A stretch of 64,000 nucleotides of DNA, taken from the NCBI RefSeq assembly GCF_003171675.1, contig NZ_QFZQ01000002.1, positions 310,001-374,000 of the forward strand, written 5' to 3'. The notes beneath the pieces are model-generated. The model saw only the letters and a list, made by a program, of their open reading frames with translations. It ran no database searches and was not told the DNA's origin. The translations under genes and the position numbers were made by a program. This stretch comes from Reichenbachiella versicolor (GTDB lineage Bacteria > Bacteroidota > Bacteroidia > Cytophagales > Cyclobacteriaceae). Below are positions 1 to 8,906 of the stretch, in pieces. Position 1 is the first letter of the stretch. The number at the start of each line of letters is the position of its first letter.

Positions 1-684
1 TTCTAAAATAGAAAAAAGCTCTTCTAGCGATTCACGACTTCTAAATTGATCCTTTATACAGATATACTTTACAGTCTTAGGCGTATACTTGTCTTTGACT
101 TTCTCAAACACCAATATCGAATCCTTTTGAATCAAAGATTTAATAACTGGATGTATAAGTTTTATCCCCAGTAAACTGGATACATCTTCAAAAGACATCC
201 TCTCTGAAGCTTTCAATGCTTCGAGAACTGTTAATTCTCGCTCTGAAAAGTCATCTACCGACCAATCTTGAGATGATATAGGGTTAAGCTGAATATAAGA
301 CTCACTGGAAATCTTCAATCCACTTGGAAGAGCCGCGTTGAGTACTTCTCCTACTGTGCACATATAATACTCAGCAATCCATTGGATAAACTTTAGCTGA
401 AACTCGTTAAACGCTGGACTCTCGTCCATAACATCTAAGATATACTTTGCCTCGTATACAGTAGGAGCTATTTCATGTATTTGCCTTACAATTCCTGTAA
501 GAACTTTTGATTTTCCAAATTGGACAATGACTCTACTACCTATTTGAACTTCGCGAATTAATTCTTGAGGAATCCTATAGGTATAAGCATTTGAAAGAGG
601 AATAGGTAAAATGACATCAGCGAAATAAGTGACTCGCTCTTCAAAGTTCTTTTGCAAGTCACTATTTAACTCTAGCTGTGCCAA
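1..684 (-). CDS. priA: Primosomal protein N' (PriA helicase), N-terminal part, cut by window edge
   Basis: This is the first 228 codons of PriA, the helicase that reloads the replisome at stalled forks; the gene runs off the left edge. The N-terminal 3'-DNA-binding domain is visible: FADVILPIPL at about residues 21-30, then a YTYRIP segment, matching the family's opening. The frame has no ATG before the conserved start. It opens at TTG (684) directly after two consecutive in-frame stops, the first belonging to hemL. A second TTG ten codons in is an alternative start. The gap to the hemL stop is 6 nt, so it is probably co-transcribed with hemL. The helicase motifs and zinc-binding part lie outside the window. 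Confidence 0.85.
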   Translation of the reverse strand, partial: MAQLELNSDLQKNFEERVTYFADVILPIPLSNAYTYRIPQELIREVQIGSRVIVQFGKSKVLTGIVRQIHEIAPTVYEAKYILDVMDESPAFNEFQLKFIQWIAEYYMCTVGEVLNAALPSGLKISSESYIQLNPISSQDWSVDDFSERELTVLEALKASERMSFEDVSSLLGIKLIHPVIKSLIQKDSILVFEKVKDKYTPKTVKYICIKDQFRSRESLEELFSILE

Positions 685-690
685 AAATTA

Positions 691-1986
691 TTATTTCAAT
701 AAAGATGCAAGTACAGATTTGTTTGCTGCTACTACTTTATCAACCATGTCTGTAGTAATTGAGGTAGAAACAAATAAAGACTCATACTGAGAAGGAGCTA
801 AATAAATACCTTCATTCAACATTTCATTGAAGTACTTTCCAAACAAATCAAAATCACAGGATTTTGCAGATTCGAAATCCACAACTGGTTTTTCAGTAAA
901 AAACAAAGAAAACATCGAACCTATAGTATTTATAGTATAGTTAAGATCTAAGTCATTCAAGTTAGATCTGATACCTTCTGCCATTGATTTAGTTGTAGCT
1001 TCCAAACTTTCATAAATATCTGGATTCTCATTAAGATGATTTAACATAGCCATCCCCGCAGACATAGCAACTGGATTACCAGACAGCGTACCAGCTTGGT
1101 AAACCGGCCCAGATGGAGAAACGAGATCCATAATTTCTTTTTTACCTCCGTAAGCACCTACCGGCATACCTCCTCCTATAATTTTACCTAAAGTGGTCAA
1201 ATCTGGAGTAACACCAAACAGCTCTTGAGCACCTCCTCTTGACAACCTAAAACCTGTCATCACTTCGTCAAAGATCAATAAGACATTGTGCTTATCACAT
1301 AATTCCCTTAATCCTTGGAGATAACCATTAACTGGTAATACACACCCCATATTACCTACTACAGGTTCTAGAATAATTGCAGCTATTGAGTCCGATGCTT
1401 CAACTAAAATACCTTCTACTACTTCTAAATCATTATATGGAAGTGTAATGGTATCTTTAGCTACGCTTTCAGTAACCCCAGGACTATCAGGATGTCCCAT
1501 TGTGGCTGCACCACTACCCGCTGCGATTAAGAAAGAGTCCCCATGACCGTGATAGCAACCTTCAAACTTGATAATTTTATCTTTATTAGTATAGCCTCTA
1601 GCCAATCTAATTGCAGACATAGTTGCTTCCGTACCAGAATTAACCATTCTAATCTTTTCAATAGAAGGAACCATTGAGCATATCAACTCTGCGATTTCCA
1701 CTTCTCTTGCCGTTGGTGCTCCAAAGGACAAAGACCCTTGAACTGCTTTAATTACAGCTTCTTGGATCATAGGGTTTTTATGTCCCAGAATCATTGGCCC
1801 CCAACTATTGATAAATTCGATATATTCATTCCCATCAATATCTCTTAAATAAGCCCCATCTGCTGAATCAATAAACAGAGGCTGTCCTCCTACAGCTTTG
1901 AATGCTCTGACAGGTGAATTAACACCTCCGGGAATAAATTTTTGCGCTTCAGAAAAACATTTTACACTCTTAGATTTATCAATCAT
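691..1986 (-). CDS. hemL: Glutamate-1-semialdehyde 2,1-aminomutase
   Basis: This PLP enzyme converts glutamate-1-semialdehyde to 5-aminolevulinate, the precursor of haem and other tetrapyrroles. At 431 aa it is normal family length. The opening PGGVNSPVRAF (residues 19-29) is diagnostic. The PLP-binding lysine is K268 in TTLGKIIGGGMP, and D240 in LLIFDEV contacts the cofactor ring. The N-terminus overlaps the 3' end of the upstream periplasmic-binding-fold gene by 8 bp, so the two are probably one transcript, with priA downstream. Confidence 0.97.
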   Translation of the reverse strand: MIDKSKSVKCFSEAQKFIPGGVNSPVRAFKAVGGQPLFIDSADGAYLRDIDGNEYIEFINSWGPMILGHKNPMIQEAVIKAVQGSLSFGAPTAREVEIAELICSMVPSIEKIRMVNSGTEATMSAIRLARGYTNKDKIIKFEGCYHGHGDSFLIAAGSGAATMGHPDSPGVTESVAKDTITLPYNDLEVVEGILVEASDSIAAIILEPVVGNMGCVLPVNGYLQGLRELCDKHNVLLIFDEVMTGFRLSRGGAQELFGVTPDLTTLGKIIGGGMPVGAYGGKKEIMDLVSPSGPVYQAGTLSGNPVAMSAGMAMLNHLNENPDIYESLEATTKSMAEGIRSNLNDLDLNYTINTIGSMFSLFFTEKPVVDFESAKSCDFDLFGKYFNEMLNEGIYLAPSQYESLFVSTSITTDMVDKVVAANKSVLASLLK

Positions 1987-3784
1987 TATCTATACTATTA
2001 ATCACTTCTACTTTAGCGTTTCTTATTCTAAGAATTGGTACATACTGATTATTGTTTGTCAAGGTATAGTCAACTCCTTCAAAAAACACTCCATTACGCA
2101 ATCCGTATTCTGCTGTACCATTTTGGAAATATGTACCATATTTCTCAAGAAGCTCACCAAATACCGACATCAATTCATATCCTAATAATACATTCTTAGA
2201 AATTGGTCTATGGTACATTCTCAAGAATTCACTGCTTGCTTTTTTATAGCTTTTAGATGTTTTATCACAGTAATCAATATCTATAAGTCTGACATCCAAC
2301 CTTTCCATCTCCTCAAAAGTCAAAGTCTCAAACCCCAACCAATTTCCTCTACCAATAATTTTAGTTGAATCATTTCTAATTTCGACGGCACTTATATAAT
2401 TAGATGCATATAAAGGTTTTGAACTAGCCACAAAAATATGTCCTATGCTATCAGGTGCTATTTTAAAAAATTCTTCATAATACACCATTTCCCCTTTTTC
2501 TTCAGTTGACTTACGCTCTTTAATTACTCTTTGGCTATCCGCTTTTTTAATCGAATCAGCTTGATATTCAAGATATTCCAATTCAAAAGTCTCAATTAAT
2601 AAATCATATGAAGCTCTTACAGTTGTATCAACAACTCCTTCATACTTCAATACATTAAAACCTAACTCCTGTATGCGTTGACTGTATACTGCTGCACTAA
2701 GAGAATCTTTAGGGTTGTTTTCATAGAATACCCATGCATTTTTGTTGATTAACGAATCATTCGCAACTACTTCTGCTACTTTTTTAGCTTGTGACTCTAA
2801 TGACGACCTAAAGAGAAATGCATATGGGTTAGCTTCTACCACATTTGAATTTGTAGATAAAGGATGGATTATATTTATTTTGTTTTCATATGCGAAATCT
2901 GAAACTACTTTAAAAGGCTTTTCAAACAGGGGACCGATAATCAAATCCATTGACTTTAACTCTTCATCTTCCAATAAAGCTTTAGTCTCATCAGCGTTTC
3001 TCTTAGTATCATAAGGAAAAATTTGTATTAACTCGTTTTTAGCTTCATTCTGATTTTTAGCTGACCATTTGATACCTTCATATAAATCCATTACGAACTT
3101 ATTCCTGATAGTCATAGAAGGGTTATCAAGACCAGAGAAAAAAAACGGTAGTATTACCGCAACTTTGTATGTTTTCTTTATAGAACTATCACCTATATCT
3201 GGCAAACCATACTTTGTTCTATCCAAATCAAACTTTTGTACTATCGTATTCAAAAGGTAGTAATCCCGTTGGCTATTGGGCTTAATCAAAATCCTTTTGG
3301 CTAATGTTTTTGCCACGCTCAAATCATCCGGAAATTGATGATATAAATTTTCCAGAATTTGAGAAGAAACAGTACTGTCTAATGAATGAGATATAAGGTC
3401 ATTACTTTCTGGAAGTTTTGATTTTTTTGCATAAACAACACCTTTGGAATAGTCCCCTTCATCAAAATAGACTTGGGCTAACCAAAAGTATACCTCTCTT
3501 ATTTGTTTCCACTTTGGATTCTTTGCTTCAATTTGCTTCCAAGTAGAACGTGCGAAACCTATTTCATTATTCTTGTAAGAAGAAAGGCCTAAATAATATA
3601 ATGCGTAATTCTTGAATGGAGAATCTTCTCTTGCAGCTTTTTTAAAGAATTCTGCAGCAAACTTATAGTTCTCTTCAGCAAAAAATTGCTTGGCTTGAAG
3701 ATAGTCTTTTTGGGGAGTTTGAGATACAGCTAATCTACTGATTAACAGTAATAAAAAAAGAAGGTCAAATCTTATTGTTCGCAT
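1979..3784 (-). CDS. Periplasmic-binding-fold protein with N-terminal TPR-like repeats
   Basis: A secreted protein of about 600 aa. The signal peptide MRTIRFDLLFLLLLISRLAVS is followed by short TPR-like helical repeats (KQFFAEENYKFAAEFFKKAA) to about residue 120. A type 1 periplasmic-binding fold follows, of the Leu/Ile/Val-binding or receptor-ligand type (YKVAVILPFFFSG, then DLIIGPLFEKPF). The ATG at 3784 is preferred: the longer frame starts with TTG at 3799 and adds five residues before the signal peptide. No ABC permease is nearby. This suggests a stand-alone envelope sensor or scaffold, somewhat like the TPR plus binding-protein layout of LpoA. Its function is unknown. Confidence 0.75.
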   Translation of the reverse strand: MRTIRFDLLFLLLLISRLAVSQTPQKDYLQAKQFFAEENYKFAAEFFKKAAREDSPFKNYALYYLGLSSYKNNEIGFARSTWKQIEAKNPKWKQIREVYFWLAQVYFDEGDYSKGVVYAKKSKLPESNDLISHSLDSTVSSQILENLYHQFPDDLSVAKTLAKRILIKPNSQRDYYLLNTIVQKFDLDRTKYGLPDIGDSSIKKTYKVAVILPFFFSGLDNPSMTIRNKFVMDLYEGIKWSAKNQNEAKNELIQIFPYDTKRNADETKALLEDEELKSMDLIIGPLFEKPFKVVSDFAYENKINIIHPLSTNSNVVEANPYAFLFRSSLESQAKKVAEVVANDSLINKNAWVFYENNPKDSLSAAVYSQRIQELGFNVLKYEGVVDTTVRASYDLLIETFELEYLEYQADSIKKADSQRVIKERKSTEEKGEMVYYEEFFKIAPDSIGHIFVASSKPLYASNYISAVEIRNDSTKIIGRGNWLGFETLTFEEMERLDVRLIDIDYCDKTSKSYKKASSEFLRMYHRPISKNVLLGYELMSVFGELLEKYGTYFQNGTAEYGLRNGVFFEGVDYTLTNNNQYVPILRIRNAKVEVINSIDND

Positions 3785-3869
3785 CAAGCCTCTTGTCAAT
3801 CTATAAATTGTTTAAAAACTGGATAAAACTATAAAATTTGACCTTGTCAACTACTTTATCTACGGCAAT

Positions 3870-5294
3870 TTATTTTACCGTATCAAGCTTAAGCATATTC
3901 GTTTTCTCTTGCCAGTGTAGTGGCATTGAAGCTGTATTAATGTATACATCTCCTTCTTTCAAATATCCTTTTTCCTTCAAAAAGTTTGCAAGATCAGCAA
4001 ATGTTTCATCAATGCTTCTTTGCTCTTCATAATGAAAAGCTTTTACACCCCAAACAAGGTTCAGAGTTTTCACTATGTTCTCATTATTTGAGAAAATAAA
4101 CAAATCTGCCTCTGGTCTATTTTTTGCCAAACTAAACCCCGTATATCCAGATTTAGTCATACCAATTATAGCCTTTGCTCCTACAGATTTACTAAGCTGA
4201 CATGCTGACTTCACTAGTAAATCATTGTTGGTCAAGTCAGGATCATTGTCATCCCAATACTTATTAAATACCACGTCTGTAGAATCTTCAATAGCAGCAA
4301 TGCATCTAGCCATACTCTGCACAGACTCAACAGGGAATTTACCCGACGCTGACTCAGCAGATAGCATTACTGTATCAGCACCATCATAGATTGAGTTTGC
4401 AACATCATTTGCTTCAGCTCTAGTCGGGCGAGGGTTCTCCGTCATGCTCTCAAGCATTTGAGTAGCGACAATTACTGGCTTACCAAGAGCATTACACTTT
4501 TTAACAATGGTCTTTTGGATTGGAGGAACATCCTCCATTAAAATTTCAACACCTAAGTCTCCTCTAGCTACCATTATAGCGTCAGTTTCAGCAATGATAT
4601 TATCAATGTCATCAATAGCCTCAGGCTTCTCAATTTTCGCTATGATTTTACATTCCTTTCCTGCTTTGGTGATAATGTCTCTTAGTTCGGTAATATCAGC
4701 AGCATTTCTCACGAAAGATAGTGCCACCCATTCCATATTATATTGTAATCCGAACTCAAGATCAACTCTATCCTTGTCAGTCAATGAAGGTGAAGATATC
4801 GCAGTATCAGGAAGGTTTATACCTTTTCTAGACTTAAGCATCCCCCCATGCACAACTTCAGTTACTACTTCTTCACCGTCAGAGGAGACTACTTTCACTT
4901 GTAAGTTACCATCATCGATCAAAATCAAATCTCCAGCTTTCACATCATTTGCCAATGGCTTGTAAGTCGTACTTACTCTCTCATTAGTACCAAGAACATC
5001 TTCTGTACTAATTACCAATTTCTGACCTGGATTGATTTCAACTGCTCCATTCTCTACCTGACCAATTCTAATTTTTGGTCCTTGTAAATCCTGAAGTTTA
5101 CAAACGTTAGTCCCTAACTCCTCATTCACTTCGTCAATCAACTTGATCACTTTCAAATGATCCTCATGTGTACCATGAGAAAAATTCAATCTGAAAACAT
5201 CTGCTCCAGCCTCGATCAGTTTAATTAACGTCTCTTTGTTGTTGCTGGCAGGACCAATTGTTGCAATGATTTTTGCTCGTTTAGAATGCATCAA
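3870..5294 (-). CDS. pyk: Pyruvate kinase
   Basis: Transfers phosphate from phosphoenolpyruvate to ADP in the last step of glycolysis. The 474 aa chain has the family hallmarks: KIIATIGPAS at residues 8-17, substrate-side R35 and N37 in FRLNFSHG, the signature IAKIEKPEAI around 218-227 with the catalytic lysine, and MVARGDLGVE at 241-250. The C-terminal allosteric domain is complete (KAIIGMTKSGYT). The upstream gene on the same strand, 12 bp away, is an IPExxxVDY protein, a neighbour also seen in other Bacteroidota. Either of the two adjacent N-terminal Met codons could be the start. Confidence 0.97.
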   Translation of the reverse strand: MMHSKRAKIIATIGPASNNKETLIKLIEAGADVFRLNFSHGTHEDHLKVIKLIDEVNEELGTNVCKLQDLQGPKIRIGQVENGAVEINPGQKLVISTEDVLGTNERVSTTYKPLANDVKAGDLILIDDGNLQVKVVSSDGEEVVTEVVHGGMLKSRKGINLPDTAISSPSLTDKDRVDLEFGLQYNMEWVALSFVRNAADITELRDIITKAGKECKIIAKIEKPEAIDDIDNIIAETDAIMVARGDLGVEILMEDVPPIQKTIVKKCNALGKPVIVATQMLESMTENPRPTRAEANDVANSIYDGADTVMLSAESASGKFPVESVQSMARCIAAIEDSTDVVFNKYWDDNDPDLTNNDLLVKSACQLSKSVGAKAIIGMTKSGYTGFSLAKNRPEADLFIFSNNENIVKTLNLVWGVKAFHYEEQRSIDETFADLANFLKEKGYLKEGDVYINTASMPLHWQEKTNMLKLDTVK

Positions 5295-5306
5295 TTTCGA
5301 TTTTGA

Positions 5307-5735
5307 TTAAAATATTAAGCTCTCTTTTTCTTTAATCTTCCTTACATCAAGTTTCAATATGGAGTCTATTTTCTCAGCGTCACGAAGTCGCATAAAAACA
5401 TCCTTCACATCTTCTACCTCCTCAAACACCTCTACCTTCAATAGGTAATCAAAATGCGCCAAAGTCGGCAATAGTGGTTTGAACCTTTGACTAGAATCTA
5501 CTAGCACTTTGTTAGACACTAAAGAATACCTAATAAAGTCATTTTCAAACACACAAATGGAAACCATCTGTTTCTCATCATTTCTCGACACCAATTCAAT
5601 ATCCGGTTCTTTTTTAAGGTCAATCTTCAAAGTATGATTGATAGACCAGCACACGGTGTACTCTCTGGCGTTAGAGATGATTCCTATAAGGTGGAAGTCA
5701 AAATTAACATCCGATTGTAGTTTTACCTTCTTCAA
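5307..5735 (-). CDS. IPExxxVDY family protein
   Basis: A 142 aa protein of the Bacteroidota-specific IPExxxVDY family, whose function is unknown. The family-naming stretch is degenerate here: LPTLAHFDYLLKV at about residues 88-100 takes the place of IPExxxVDYFL. The N-terminal part has a beta-rich pattern (FHLIGIISNAREYTVCWSIN). There is no signal peptide or membrane segment. It sits immediately before pyk on the same strand, so the two are probably co-transcribed. A link to glycolysis is only contextual. Confidence 0.8.
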   Translation of the reverse strand: MKKVKLQSDVNFDFHLIGIISNAREYTVCWSINHTLKIDLKKEPDIELVSRNDEKQMVSICVFENDFIRYSLVSNKVLVDSSQRFKPLLPTLAHFDYLLKVEVFEEVEDVKDVFMRLRDAEKIDSILKLDVRKIKEKESLIF

Positions 5736-5838
5736 ATCCAGAGGTTAAAATGAGCGCCAAAATTGTTAACATTTTAACCAATATCAAATTTTAGAATGAA
5801 CTATTACCTATCGGATTACAGGTATAAGAAAAGTTTTT

Positions 5839-5851
5839 TACGTAGTACGTA
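5839..5851. repeat. Double TACGTA palindrome
   Basis: Two copies of the palindrome TACGTA are separated by one G, making an almost perfect 13-bp inverted repeat. It lies between the PqiA-like gene and the IPExxxVDY/pyk genes. It could be an operator or a small hairpin; no function can be assigned. Confidence 0.3.
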
Positions 5852-5886
5852 CTTCAACTACTTAGATAATACTTTAAAATCTGACA

Positions 5887-6414
5887 TTAATCAGTCTTTT
5901 CGTTAACACTAGTAAGTTGAATTCCAAGTAAAGAAAGAATGCAATAAGCAACGAAGAAATTAAAACCTACTAAAAGCTTAGCATCTATTGCACTATTAGA
6001 AGTAGTAGATAGATAAGCAATAAAAATACCTACAACAAATACATCTGCCATTGACCATTTACCAATCAAAAAAACGAATCGATACAGTCTGTTCTTTAAT
6101 TTGTATTCTTTCAATAATATAGTTGCTAAAACTATTACACCTTTTATTACAGGCACTACCACACTGAATATTAATATTAAAGCCGCAACCAAAGTATTAT
6201 TATTCTTATGCAATACTCTTATTGATTGTAAAATGCTCTGCGTTTGCTCATGGAATGTCATTCTACCTACAATTGGTAAATCAGCGGCAATGGTAATTTT
6301 AAGAATAGGTTCTGTTAATCCGGGATACAATAATATAAGTGAGACTACAGTAAAAACTAGTGCGACAATATTTCTTTTCTGCATTAAGTATTTGATTTTA
6401 TGACTCTTGTACAA
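5887..6414 (-). CDS. PqiA-domain (paraquat-inducible protein A-like) membrane protein
   Basis: A 175 aa membrane protein with four predicted transmembrane helices, around residues 16-32, 76-100, 112-136 and 146-166. The sequence GKWSMADVFVVGIFIAYL is the typical third-helix motif of the PqiA/YebS domain. Classical PqiA has two such domains and N-terminal zinc-ribbon cysteines; this protein has one domain and no ribbon. PqiA proteins work with MCE-domain PqiB in lipid trafficking, but no MCE gene is adjacent. A second Met at residue 11 is a possible start. It is divergent from the flavoprotein gene. Confidence 0.8.
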   Translation of the reverse strand: MYKSHKIKYLMQKRNIVALVFTVVSLILLYPGLTEPILKITIAADLPIVGRMTFHEQTQSILQSIRVLHKNNNTLVAALILIFSVVVPVIKGVIVLATILLKEYKLKNRLYRFVFLIGKWSMADVFVVGIFIAYLSTTSNSAIDAKLLVGFNFFVAYCILSLLGIQLTSVNEKTD

Positions 6415-6543
6415 AACAACTCTTTCAGAAATTGCTAGAGTGAGACAGTTGATAAATGATTAAATAAAAGACTCCTTAATATTAGATTTATTAACTATAA
6501 TTAACAATGAAACTGGCTAGCATTACTTAAACTCACTTGTATT

Positions 6544-8031
6544 ATGGAAAAATATGATGTCTGTGTCATAGGTGGAGGTCCAGCAGGTTATGCAGCTGCT
6601 ATGAGAGCCGTAGATTTTAAGAAGAAAATTTTACTCATAGAAAAAAAGAGAATAGGTGGTGCTGGCATTCATAATGGCGCTCTTTCAAGTAAAACTTGGT
6701 GGGAGCTTTCGAGAGAAGCTTTAGCACTTAGTACTCACTGTAAATCCACCAATGTTCCTGCACCAAAACACCATTTCCAAATTTTAAAGGATGAAGTAGA
6801 TAAAGCTGTTACGAAAAGGCGTGAATTGTTAGAACACCACATGCACAATATAAATCTCAATTCCCAGGGAGATTACTTTCATTTTAAACATGGCACAGCT
6901 AAAGTCATAAGTGAAGATATAGTTTCTATAAAGACATGTGAAGGTGAAAATATTGAAATAAAATCTGACAACATCATACTTGCCACGGGTAGTCGCCCTA
7001 GAAAACTAGAACAAATACCAATTGATGAAGAAATAATATTAACAAGTGATGGAATAGAAAATCTAAAAGAGTTTCCTAAAAGCATTGTAATAGTAGGAGC
7101 TGGAGTAATTGGTTGCGAATTCGCTACAATATTTTCAAATTTTGGACAAACAAAAGTTCACATGATCGATAAAGGAAATAGAATATTGCCTTTTGAAGAT
7201 GAGGACATTGTCAATATCATTGAAAAGAACCTTGAACGCAAAGAGGTACTTATTCATAGAAACTCTAAGCTGGTAGAAATGAAAGTCGTAAACAAAACAG
7301 TGGTGTATACACTGGAATACGATAATGGTTCTCGAGAGATGTTTCATGTTGAAAAAGCTTTAGTTTCTGTGGGTCGCATACCTAACTATGAAAGTTTAAT
7401 TTCTGAATCTGTCAAAATCGAAAAGGATAGTAGAGGGATCATAGATAACCTTACTAGAACTTCCATTCCTAATATTTATGCAGTAGGTGACATAACAGCA
7501 GATATAGCCTTAGTGAATGTTGGTGAGCTTGAAGGAAGATATGCAATTGAACAGATGTTCGGTAAACCAGAAAAAAACTTAATTTATGAGAATATATCTA
7601 CGATTATGTTTTTAGCACCTGAGGTAGCGGGAGTAGGTATAAATGAAGTTCAAGCTCAAAAACAGAATATTCCTTATAAAGCGGTTTCTATCGATTATAG
7701 TTGTATCTCAAGAGCTATTGCGATGAGAAACACAGATGGATTCATTAAAATCATCGTCTCAAATGATGACGACATGAAAGTACTTGGTATGAGAGTAGTT
7801 GGAGAACATGCTTCTAGCTCGATTGAAGCTGTAGCTCTATTAATATCAATGGGCAAAGGAATTAATGAACTAGCTGAGTTAATTCATCCTCATCCATCTA
7901 TAATCGAAGGTATACAAGAATGTGTAAGGATGTTATTAAATAAATCAATGCTCAAACCTGGTGTACTAAGAAATGCAATGAGATGTCGAAGTTTTAAAAA
8001 TGGAGAAGTGAAAGTTTTTGAATTTGCTTAG
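6544..8031 (+). CDS. FAD/NAD(P)-dependent oxidoreductase, lipoamide-dehydrogenase fold, without the redox disulfide
   Basis: A 495 aa two-dinucleotide-fold flavoprotein. The FAD-binding GGGPAG is at residues 10-15. A second glycine-rich NAD(P) motif reads VGAGVIGCEFA around 185, and the second FAD motif is NIYAVGDIT. The C-terminal dimerisation domain keeps the His-Glu pair (H450 and E455 in HPHPSIIE). The usual CxxxxC active-site disulfide is absent: IGGAGIHNGALSSK has G41 and A46 where both cysteines belong. It therefore cannot work as a normal lipoamide, mercuric or glutathione reductase. A SthA-like pyridine nucleotide transhydrogenase or a quinone/ferredoxin-type role is possible. It stands alone on the + strand. 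Confidence 0.85.
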   Translation: MEKYDVCVIGGGPAGYAAAMRAVDFKKKILLIEKKRIGGAGIHNGALSSKTWWELSREALALSTHCKSTNVPAPKHHFQILKDEVDKAVTKRRELLEHHMHNINLNSQGDYFHFKHGTAKVISEDIVSIKTCEGENIEIKSDNIILATGSRPRKLEQIPIDEEIILTSDGIENLKEFPKSIVIVGAGVIGCEFATIFSNFGQTKVHMIDKGNRILPFEDEDIVNIIEKNLERKEVLIHRNSKLVEMKVVNKTVVYTLEYDNGSREMFHVEKALVSVGRIPNYESLISESVKIEKDSRGIIDNLTRTSIPNIYAVGDITADIALVNVGELEGRYAIEQMFGKPEKNLIYENISTIMFLAPEVAGVGINEVQAQKQNIPYKAVSIDYSCISRAIAMRNTDGFIKIIVSNDDDMKVLGMRVVGEHASSSIEAVALLISMGKGINELAELIHPHPSIIEGIQECVRMLLNKSMLKPGVLRNAMRCRSFKNGEVKVFEFA

Positions 8032-8039
8032 TAAGCAAA
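8023..8039. terminator. Hairpin overlapping the flavoprotein stop codon
   Basis: TTTGCTT, a 3-nt AGT spacer and AAGCAAA form a perfect 7-bp stem that includes the TAG stop of the flavoprotein gene. It lies between convergent genes and could terminate in either direction. The T-tract is weak. Confidence 0.45.
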
Positions 8040-8052
8040 ACATTTCATTTAA

Positions 8053-8730
8053 TTACTTTCTGTTAATTTTTATTTGAAAAGTAAAATAAGAATACTGTCC
8101 ATTTACCTTATCAAATTTATAATTCAACTTCTCTCCAGTTTTTCTTGCAAGCTGAATAAGTCCCAATCCAGCTGTTCCCTTATCAGAAAACTGACCATTA
8201 CTAAGTGTTTCTTTATATAAAGTTCTTAAACCACTTTTATCAGTAGTATTAACTTCATCTATTTTTTCCTTAAGAGAGTATGTGTTTTCTGTAGGAATAA
8301 AATTACCTGTAAGGATGTTATAATAATCTTCTTTAGCTAAAACTGTTATCATCCCAGATTTAGCATCTTGTTCGGTAAACCCTTCAAATGACCCTTTCAT
8401 TTCATCCATATGATGATAAAGGTTATGAACCACTTCTACAGCAGCACTGTAAAACAACTTCTGAACCTTTTTATCTTGCTCGATCATAGTGATCTTACGG
8501 TCAAGAGTTTCTATGATAGAGGTTATAAGATCAAAGGTAATAGCTCCTTTATACATGAGTACAATGTTTTCATTATACACTCGATTATAAAGGTCAAAAC
8601 TGCTTACATTATTATCTTCAGACGATACCTCTATTTGTTTATTAGCTTGATCTAACATCGTATCTTTTAAAGCACGTTCTTCTTTCCACTCATCAAATGC
8701 ATCAAGAATCTTTTCAGCATTGTCATCCAT
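8053..8730 (-). CDS. SiaB-family (DUF6272) protein kinase
   Basis: A 225 aa soluble protein of the SiaB family. These are GHKL-fold kinases that, in the Pseudomonas SiaABCD pathway, phosphorylate the partner SiaC. The ATPase features are visible: an N-box region VEVVHNLYHHMDE at about residues 98-110 and a glycine loop GTAGLGLIQLARKTG near 190-204. The N-terminal ~45 residues form a charged helix not typical of the core. No SiaC (DUF1987) or SiaA-like PP2C phosphatase gene is next to it, so the partner must be elsewhere. It is divergent from a histidine kinase gene. Confidence 0.8.
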   Translation of the reverse strand: MDDNAEKILDAFDEWKEERALKDTMLDQANKQIEVSSEDNNVSSFDLYNRVYNENIVLMYKGAITFDLITSIIETLDRKITMIEQDKKVQKLFYSAAVEVVHNLYHHMDEMKGSFEGFTEQDAKSGMITVLAKEDYYNILTGNFIPTENTYSLKEKIDEVNTTDKSGLRTLYKETLSNGQFSDKGTAGLGLIQLARKTGEKLNYKFDKVNGQYSYFTFQIKINRK

Positions 8731-8906
8731 TGCGTAATAATAAAGAAGATTTGCAACAAATCATCATTAACTTAAAACTACATAATTAATCTCAGATTCA
8801 ACAAATGTCCCTTTTACATTATTAACACCTTTAATTTTTAGGCTCAAACCCTCCATTTTAGTGCCAAAAAATCTAATTTACCTACTTTTACTGCTTAGCA
8901 AATTTC

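Noticed and set aside
1898-2185. 95-codon + strand frame
   Set aside because: Antisense to hemL and the upstream gene; no family or promoter.
4507-4965. 152-codon open frame on the + strand
   Set aside because: Lies antisense inside pyk; composition reflects the complement of a real gene and no family is recognised.
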